This document shows positions 29,268 through 34,064 of a stretch of 34,064 nt of DNA, in pieces. The stretch's first letter is position 1. Every line of letters starts with the position of its first letter. Source of the stretch: Bryobacterales bacterium (GTDB lineage: Bacteria; Acidobacteriota; Terriglobia; Bryobacterales; Bryobacteraceae); contig JAIXKK010000104.1 of the NCBI GenBank assembly GCA_026954325.1, positions 1-34,064 on the forward strand. Direction: 5' to 3'. Position numbers and translations under genes: made by a program. The notes beneath the pieces are model-generated. The model was not told the DNA's origin, did no database searches, and saw only the letters and a list, made by a program, of their open reading frames with translations.

Positions 29268-30875
29268 ATGAGGATGTTCTGTCTGCTGGCCCTCTGCGCC
29301 TCTTTCGCCCCCGCGCGGGATATTGCCGGAGCCCGCATCAGGGCCCACGTGAAGTTCCTGGCTGGCGATCTGCTCGAAGGACGCGGCGTCGCAACTCGGG
29401 GCGGTGATCTCGCGGCCGAATACATCGCCGCTCAACTCGCCTTGGCCGGAGCCAAGCCCGCCGGCGATCATGGTTCCTTCTTTCAGCGTGTCCCCCTCGT
29501 CGGCGTCCATCCGCTCCCCTCCGCCACTCTCTCCGCCACAATCCAGGGAAACCCCCTCCCGCTTCGCTGGCTCGATGATTTCGTCGGTCTCACCCGGAGG
29601 CAGAATGAGTCCTCCACCCTCGATGCGGACGCCGTCTTCGTGGGTCACGGCATCACCGCGCCGGAATACGGCTGGGACGACTACAAAGGAATCGATGTCC
29701 GCGGCAAAGCCGTCGTCCTCTTCACCAACGAGCCGCCCTCCGATGATCCGAATTTCTTCGCCGGCAAAGCCCTCACCTACTACGGCCGCTGGACCTACAA
29801 GTACGAAGAAGCCACCCGCCGCGGTGCCGCCGCCTGCATCATCATCCACACCTCCCCCACTGCCAGCTACGGCTGGGACGTCGTCAGAAGTTCGTGGGGA
29901 CGCGAAGACATGCAGGTCAAGCTGGAGCCCGGAGCCCCTGCTCTCCAATTCGCGGGCTGGGTCACCCGGCAAATCGGCGATCGTATCTTCTCCTCCATCG
30001 GTAAGTCCTCCGGGCAGATGTTGAAACTCGCTGATACTCCCGGCTTCCGCGCCGTCCCGCTGCCCGTTCACTTCCGCGGCGGCTTCCCCGCCAAGGTGCG
30101 ATCCGTGGAATCCCGCAACGTCGCCGGCATCCTCCCCGGCAGTGACCCCCGCTTCCAGGATCAGGCAGTCATCTTCACCGCCCACTGGGATCACCTCGGA
30201 ATCGGCGAGCCTGTAAACGGCGATCGTATCTACAACGGTGCCGTCGACAATGCCACCGGCTGCGGCATGGTCCTCGAAATCGCCCGCGCCTGGCAGGCCC
30301 TTCCCCACAAGCCCCGCCGCTCGGCCCTCTTCCTCTTCGTCACCGCCGAGGAGAACGGTCTACGCGGCGCCGAATACTACGCGGCACACCCCTTCATTCC
30401 CGCCGGAAAAACCGCGCTCAACCTCAACTTCGACGCATTCTACCCCTTCGGCCGCACCACCGATGTCGTCGTCACCGGAGCCGAGCGCACCACCGTCTGG
30501 CCTGTCGTCGAAAACGTGGCGCGGCGCTTCCGCCTCTCCATCCAGTCCGACCCCCACCCCGAAGCCGGACATTTCTACCGCTCCGATCACTTCGCTCTCG
30601 CCCGCGCCGGCGTCCCCGCCTTTTCCATCAACATGGGAACCCAATTCGCCGGCAAGCCCGCCGGTTACGGCGAGAAGATCTTCGAAGAATACAACAGCAA
30701 GCACTATCACCAGCCCTCCGACGAATACAACCCCTCCTGGGACTTCTCCGGCATGGAAGAAATGGCTAAATTCGGCTTCACCATCGGCCTGGACGTGGCC
30801 GAAAGCCAGACAATGCCCACCTGGCGCAAAGGTGACGAGTTCCTTTCCGCCCGCGAGAAGAGCGCACTGCGCTAA
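29268..30875 (+). CDS. Secreted M28 family zinc metallopeptidase with PA-type insert
   Basis: This is 535 residues with a short signal peptide (MRMFCLLALCASFAPA-R). The two-zinc aminopeptidase core is intact: H306 in TAHWDHLG, bridging D327 in GAVDNATGCG, catalytic E361 and ligand E362 in VTAEENGLRG, D389 in LNFDAFYPFG, and H481 in KHYHQPSDEY. Between ~100 and 240 lies a protease-associated (PA)-type insertion with AVFVGHGITAPEYGWDDYKG and DVRGKAVVLF, as is usual in this M28 subgroup. It probably trims N-terminal residues of peptides in the periplasm or outside. It starts 21 bases after the isomerase stop, and the next gene follows by 5 bases, so the three are likely co-transcribed. Confidence 0.93.
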   Translation: MRMFCLLALCASFAPARDIAGARIRAHVKFLAGDLLEGRGVATRGGDLAAEYIAAQLALAGAKPAGDHGSFFQRVPLVGVHPLPSATLSATIQGNPLPLRWLDDFVGLTRRQNESSTLDADAVFVGHGITAPEYGWDDYKGIDVRGKAVVLFTNEPPSDDPNFFAGKALTYYGRWTYKYEEATRRGAAACIIIHTSPTASYGWDVVRSSWGREDMQVKLEPGAPALQFAGWVTRQIGDRIFSSIGKSSGQMLKLADTPGFRAVPLPVHFRGGFPAKVRSVESRNVAGILPGSDPRFQDQAVIFTAHWDHLGIGEPVNGDRIYNGAVDNATGCGMVLEIARAWQALPHKPRRSALFLFVTAEENGLRGAEYYAAHPFIPAGKTALNLNFDAFYPFGRTTDVVVTGAERTTVWPVVENVARRFRLSIQSDPHPEAGHFYRSDHFALARAGVPAFSINMGTQFAGKPAGYGEKIFEEYNSKHYHQPSDEYNPSWDFSGMEEMAKFGFTIGLDVAESQTMPTWRKGDEFLSAREKSALR

Positions 30876-30880
30876 CCGCC

Positions 30881-31750
30881 ATGGAGCCCATTTCCCACTT
30901 CTATTACTCCCACCGTCTCAAGCTCCAGTTTTGGGACTGGGGCCGGCAGGGCAAGCCCACCCTCGTCCTCATCCATGGCGGCCTTGACCACGCGCGTAGC
31001 TGGGATTGGGTCGCCCGCTCCCTCCGCGAACATTTCCACGTCTACGCCCTCGACCTCCGCGGACACGGCAACAGCGCCGGCGCCCCTGGAGCCCTCTATA
31101 GCGTCGCCGAACATGTTCTCGATCTCTCCGCGCTCCTCGACGTCATCGGCGGCTTCCCCGTCACCCTCATCGGCCACTCCCTCGGAGGCATCGTCACCAT
31201 GATCTACTCCGGCGTCTATCCCGATCGCGTCCGTAAAGCCATCACCATCGAAGGCCTCGGTTTTCCGCCCAACCACAAAATCCACAAAGCTCCCTCCGAG
31301 CGTCTCCGTGGATGGATCGAGGCCATCCGCAAAGCCGAACAGCGCGAACCCCGCGGCTACAAGACCCTCGACGAAGCCGTCAACCGCATGAAGGAGGCCA
31401 ACCCCCACCTCTCGGACGAAGTCGCCCGCCACCTCACCCTCCATGGCGCCAACCGGCAAGCCGGCGGCTCCCTCGTCTGGAAGTTCGACAACTACGCCCG
31501 CATCTTCCCGCCCTTCGGCCATGACCTCGACGACCTCAAGGAAACCATGGGCCGCATCTCCTGCCCCGTCCTCATCTTCTGGGGAAATCAGAGTTGGGCG
31601 CCCGGTCCCGAACAGGACGGCCGCACCGGAACCCTCCAGAACTACAAGCTCATCCGCGTCGAAGGAGCCGGCCACTGGGTCCACCACGATCAGCTCGATC
31701 TGTTCCTTCGCGAAACCAGGCGCTTCCTGCTCGACGAACCACTTCCGTGA
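30881..31750 (+). CDS. Alpha/beta hydrolase
   Basis: This is 289 residues and cytoplasmic by sequence. The oxyanion region LVLIHGGLDHARSWDWVA, DLRGHGNS, nucleophile elbow TLIGHSLGG (S100) and the late histidine GAGHWVHHD (H265) place it in the epoxide-hydrolase/haloperoxidase-like branch (MhpC type). At the usual acid position after strand 7 (W-G-x-x-D) the sequence reads FWGNQSWAPGPEQDG, so the aspartate is not in its normal place; E or D residues a few positions later could substitute. The substrate is unknown. It starts 5 bases after the M28 peptidase stop, hence likely the same transcript, and ends 8 bases from the convergent cytochrome gene. Confidence 0.9.
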   Translation: MEPISHFYYSHRLKLQFWDWGRQGKPTLVLIHGGLDHARSWDWVARSLREHFHVYALDLRGHGNSAGAPGALYSVAEHVLDLSALLDVIGGFPVTLIGHSLGGIVTMIYSGVYPDRVRKAITIEGLGFPPNHKIHKAPSERLRGWIEAIRKAEQREPRGYKTLDEAVNRMKEANPHLSDEVARHLTLHGANRQAGGSLVWKFDNYARIFPPFGHDLDDLKETMGRISCPVLIFWGNQSWAPGPEQDGRTGTLQNYKLIRVEGAGHWVHHDQLDLFLRETRRFLLDEPLP

Positions 31751-31758
31751 GCTTCCGG

Positions 31759-32310
31759 TTATTCTTTCGCCCCAGCCGTCCTCCCCACATCCGGCCGCGG
31801 ATCGGGCACAAACCCGTCCCGGTTCGGCATCCGCACCTTCGGCAGCGTGGACGCGTTCATCACCTGCTTCTCCTCCACGATTCCATTCAGGTAAAGCACA
31901 TACGCCACCACGCCGTACGCCTCGTCATGCTTCAGCGTCCCCGCCCGGTCAAACGGCATCGCGCGATAGATGTAATCCCAAACCGTGGTCGCGTACGGCC
32001 AGTGGCTCCCCACCGTCTTCACGGGCTTCCCCGTCGCCAGTGTTCCCTGGCCGCCCACTAACAAGGGTCCGGTGCCGCCCTCGCCTTTACTCCCGTGGCA
32101 ACTCCGGCACTTCGCCGCGTACACCGCTTGCCCCTCCACCGCCGTGCCGGAACCCGCCGGCAATCCCTTCCCGTCCGGCCCCACCATGATCCCGTAGTTC
32201 CGCGTTTCTTCCGCGCTCATCACCCTGCCCACGCCATACTTCGGAGCCTGTGCGCCCAACACCCCGGCCATCCACAGGCAGACGGCAGCCGCAATACTAC
32301 GCGTCTCCAT
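31759..32310 (-). CDS. soxD: SoxD-like monohaem cytochrome c
   Basis: This is 183 residues with a signal peptide (MAGVLGAQA end) and one haem site, C68-R-S-C71-H72. Around it the sequence follows SoxD closely: KYGVGRVMSAEE, GPDGKGLPAGSGT, VGSHWPYATTVWDYIYRAMP with likely axial M118, and the C-terminal VMNASTLPKVRMPNRDGFVP. Classical SoxD has two haem domains and ~380 residues; this one keeps only the first. Its ATG overlaps the SoxC stop by 14 bases, so the pair is translated together. It would take electrons from the molybdenum subunit and pass them to the terminal oxidase encoded upstream (inference from order). Confidence 0.9.
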   Translation of the reverse strand: METRSIAAAVCLWMAGVLGAQAPKYGVGRVMSAEETRNYGIMVGPDGKGLPAGSGTAVEGQAVYAAKCRSCHGSKGEGGTGPLLVGGQGTLATGKPVKTVGSHWPYATTVWDYIYRAMPFDRAGTLKHDEAYGVVAYVLYLNGIVEEKQVMNASTLPKVRMPNRDGFVPDPRPDVGRTAGAKE

Positions 32311-33484
32311 TCGTCACGCTCCCGTCCGCCTGAATCCGCCACACCTTGATCCCATTGAAATGGTAGCCCGAGTTCCTGCCGCGCACCGCGATCAACTCCT
32401 CCCGCGTGGGCTGAACGTACCCGCTCTCATCGGTCGCGCGGGAAGCAACCTCCGCCGCCCTTCCATTCCATTTCCACGGCAGCCGGAACCGCGTGAACGC
32501 CTTGTAAAGCACCGGTTGGTCCAAACGCGCCTCCCGCCACTCGCGCCCTCCGTCCAGCGTCACTTCCACTCGCGTAATCCGCCCGCGCCCCGTCCACGCA
32601 AGCCCCGTGATCTCATACCAGCCCGCGCCCGCCAACTTCTGTCCGCCGGAGGGAAAAGTCACCACCGATTTCGCCTCCTGGGTCAGCGTGAATATCCGCG
32701 TCTTCCCATCCGGCATCAGGTCGCTGTACTTCGCCGTTTCGTCCCGCGTGTAATGCGGCGTCTCGGTCAGAAACAACCGCCGCAGCCACTTCACCTGGAC
32801 GTTCCCCTCCCATCCCGGCGTCAACAGCCTCAAGGGAAAACCCTGCTCGGGGCGCAGCGGTTCGCCATTCTGCCCGTACGCCAGCAGGGCCTCGTCCAGA
32901 TCCTTCACCAGAGGCACGCTCCGCTGCATCCGGCAGGCGTCCGCCCCCTCCGCAATCATCCACTTCGCTTCCCGTTTCACGCCCGCTTCCCTCAGCACCA
33001 GCCGCAGCGGAACTCCCGTCCATTCGCTGCAACTTGCCAGCCCGTACGACCGCTGCGCGTCGGGGCCGGTCTTGTCCTGCCACTCGCCCCCGCTGTTGCC
33101 CCCGCACTCGAGGAAATGAATTTGCGATACCGAAGGAAGCCGCCGGATGTCCCCCATCGTCAGCAACAGCGGCCGCTCCACCAGGCCGTCAATCAATAAC
33201 CTGTGCTCGTCCGGATCAATGTCCGGAACTCCCGCGTGATGCCGCTCATAGTGCAGCGAAGACGGTGTGATGATGCCGTACATGTCGGCAAGAGGAGTCG
33301 CGCTCGACCCGGCCTGCGGCGTCTTCGTCTGCCGCATCGTCCGCGCCGGCTTGACGTACTTCGACCGCTCCCCGTAGCCGCTCAGCGGCCTCCCCGGCGG
33401 GCGCCCTTCGTCCGCCTTCCCCAATATCCCGCTGCCCAGCCCCGCGCCCATTTGCAGGACACGCCGTCGATTCGTTCGCTTCAT
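32297..33484 (-). CDS. soxC: SoxC-like sulfite dehydrogenase, molybdopterin subunit
   Basis: This is 395 residues with a twin-arginine signal (RTNRRRVLQMGAGLG), as needed for export of a folded molybdenum protein. The Moco-binding domain (~75-270) has the conserved cysteine C127 in HFLECGGNSGGEW, which ligates molybdenum in the sulfite-oxidase family, and LTPGWEGNVQVKWLRRL. The C-terminal Mo-co dimerisation domain follows (YEITGLAWTGRGRITRVEVT and FRLPWKW). Together with the SoxD-like partner this fits the SoxCD branch rather than haem-fused eukaryotic sulfite oxidase. No soxXYZAB genes are in view, so it may act on sulfite or another sulfur compound alone. It starts 47 bases after the oxidase subunit IV stop. 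Confidence 0.92.
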   Translation of the reverse strand: MKRTNRRRVLQMGAGLGSGILGKADEGRPPGRPLSGYGERSKYVKPARTMRQTKTPQAGSSATPLADMYGIITPSSLHYERHHAGVPDIDPDEHRLLIDGLVERPLLLTMGDIRRLPSVSQIHFLECGGNSGGEWQDKTGPDAQRSYGLASCSEWTGVPLRLVLREAGVKREAKWMIAEGADACRMQRSVPLVKDLDEALLAYGQNGEPLRPEQGFPLRLLTPGWEGNVQVKWLRRLFLTETPHYTRDETAKYSDLMPDGKTRIFTLTQEAKSVVTFPSGGQKLAGAGWYEITGLAWTGRGRITRVEVTLDGGREWREARLDQPVLYKAFTRFRLPWKWNGRAAEVASRATDESGYVQPTREELIAVRGRNSGYHFNGIKVWRIQADGSVTNGDA

Positions 33485-33531
33485 CCCCCCAATTCTATAT
33501 CAGGAACCTCCGCGAATTTCGACGCTCCCGC

Positions 33532-33885
33532 TTAGTGATTCAGCACCTGGTGCTGTTCCCACGGCATCGAAGGCGGATGCCATCCTCGCGACACGTAGTC
33601 CATCGACATCAGCGCCAGCATGATCCCCAGAAACAAAACCGCCGCCGCCAGCGCCATCTTCGATAAGACATGGCTCCACTTCACGTGCATGAAGTACCGG
33701 ATCACCAGCGTCGCCTTGCACACCGCAATCCCCAGCGAAATCATCACGCTCAGTAGCCCCAGGTTGATCTTCCACACCTGGTAGGTCAGCACTGTCCCCA
33801 CAATCAGCGCCAGAAAAACCGAGACATACATCTTCGTCGATGCAATATGGTGTTCCGCGTGTAGTTCGTTCTGCATGATGTTCAT
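33532..33885 (-). CDS. Cytochrome c oxidase subunit IV (caa3-type)
   Basis: This is 117 residues from the ATG at 33883-33885, chosen because it overlaps the subunit III stop by 4 bases (ATGA); a second ATG three codons later (33876) is also possible. Three hydrophobic helices are seen: [40 protein letters not shown], and [19 protein letters not shown]. Between helices 2 and 3 comes [10 protein letters not shown], the typical family motif of prokaryotic COX4 (CyoD/CtaF type). A histidine-rich N-terminus ([10 protein letters not shown]) precedes the first helix. It helps assemble the haem-copper oxidase in the inner membrane. Confidence 0.92.
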   Translation of the reverse strand: MNIMQNELHAEHHIASTKMYVSVFLALIVGTVLTYQVWKINLGLLSVMISLGIAVCKATLVIRYFMHVKWSHVLSKMALAAAVLFLGIMLALMSMDYVSRGWHPPSMPWEQHQVLNH

Positions 33886-34064
33886 CTCTCGATCAGGTAC
33901 AGGAGCGGGAAGAGGAAAATCCACACGATGTCCACGAAGTGCCAGTAGAGCCCGCTGATCTCGACGGGATTATAGTATTTCGGTCCGTATCGCCCCTTCA
34001 TCGCCGTGACCAGCAGCCAAGCCATGATGCCCAACCCGACAATCATATGCACGGCGTGCATGCC
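33882..34064 (-). CDS. ctaE: Cytochrome c oxidase subunit III (partial, N-terminus outside window)
   Basis: Only the last 60 residues are in the window. They read [20 protein letters not shown], then a loop [20 protein letters not shown], and [17 protein letters not shown] before the stop. This is the conserved C-terminal pair of helices of subunit III (H-x-x-VG and YWHFVDxVW motifs). The gene continues past 34064, presumably after subunits II and I of the same oxidase. It is translationally coupled to subunit IV by a 4-base overlap. Confidence 0.95.
   Translation of the reverse strand, partial: GMHAVHMIVGLGIMAWLLVTAMKGRYGPKYYNPVEISGLYWHFVDIVWIFLFPLLYLIER

Noticed and set aside
29253..30308. 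A 351-codon minus-strand frame opposite the M28 peptidase, and a similar one at 30872-31687 opposite the hydrolase
   Set aside because: Both are Gly/Asp/Glu/Val-rich shadow frames. The plus-strand genes carry complete catalytic motifs.

Overview
The window looks like a chromosomal segment from a GC-rich member of the Acidobacteriota, probably of the Solibacter/Bryobacter type. This is inferred from gene content, not from a marker gene. The pointers are a very large orphan FtsX/MacB-type permease of the acidobacterial duplicated kind, an OmpR-type winged-helix/TolB-like/TPR regulator, paired Tat-exported Gfo/Idh/MocA oxidoreductases, a DUF1501 remnant, and an ECF sigma/HEAT-anti-sigma/DUF4097/PDZ cluster. 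I see no rRNA, tRNA, CRISPR array, integrase or insertion sequence.

Layout. From 1 to 4.76 kb, minus-strand genes read rpsA (ribosomal protein S1), then an ECF sigma factor, a zinc-finger anti-sigma factor fused to HEAT repeats, a secreted DUF4097-like protein, and a PDZ-domain protein cut by the window edge. This looks like a small envelope-sensing operon. Divergent from rpsA, 4.8-7.4 kb holds an NtrB/NtrC-like two-component pair, followed at 7.5-10 kb by the orphan permease. A minus-strand membrane protein with a spermidine-synthase-like domain (10-12 kb), a YihY/BrkB membrane protein with a small SRPBCC-like partner (12.1-13.6 kb), and a secreted degenerate-caspase/TPR protein (13.6-15.3 kb) come next.

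From 15.5 to 23.4 kb, seven tightly packed plus-strand genes form a likely operon: two Tat-exported Gfo/Idh/MocA oxidoreductases, a YjbQ-family protein, a secreted DUF4139 protein, homoserine dehydrogenase, an enolase-superfamily enzyme and a SnoaL-like protein. A winged-helix/TPR regulator faces it and overlaps it tail to tail. Divergent from the regulator is a small secreted protein of unknown function. The shared spacer holds a TATAAT promoter and an 11-bp-period direct repeat of CTGTTCAG.

The 25.8-26.3 kb stretch is decayed DNA with the C-terminal end of a DUF1501 protein. Immediately after it, at about 26.33 kb, the plus strand switches from G-rich to C-rich regardless of gene direction, as expected at a replication-arm switch or an old inversion breakpoint. 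Beyond lie murB, a DUF2461 protein, a 302-bp non-coding region with a promoter, a palindrome and a 15-bp-stem hairpin, then a TIM-barrel sugar isomerase/epimerase, a secreted M28 peptidase and an alpha/beta hydrolase.

The right end (minus strand) is an energy operon: cytochrome c oxidase subunits III (partial) and IV, then a SoxC-like sulfite dehydrogenase and a SoxD-like cytochrome c. The order suggests sulfite electrons passing through cytochrome c to the oxidase. The observations most worth following are the 28.1-28.3 kb non-coding element with its recurring CTGTTCAG sites, the skew reversal at 26.33 kb, and the catalytically dead caspase-like TPR protein.
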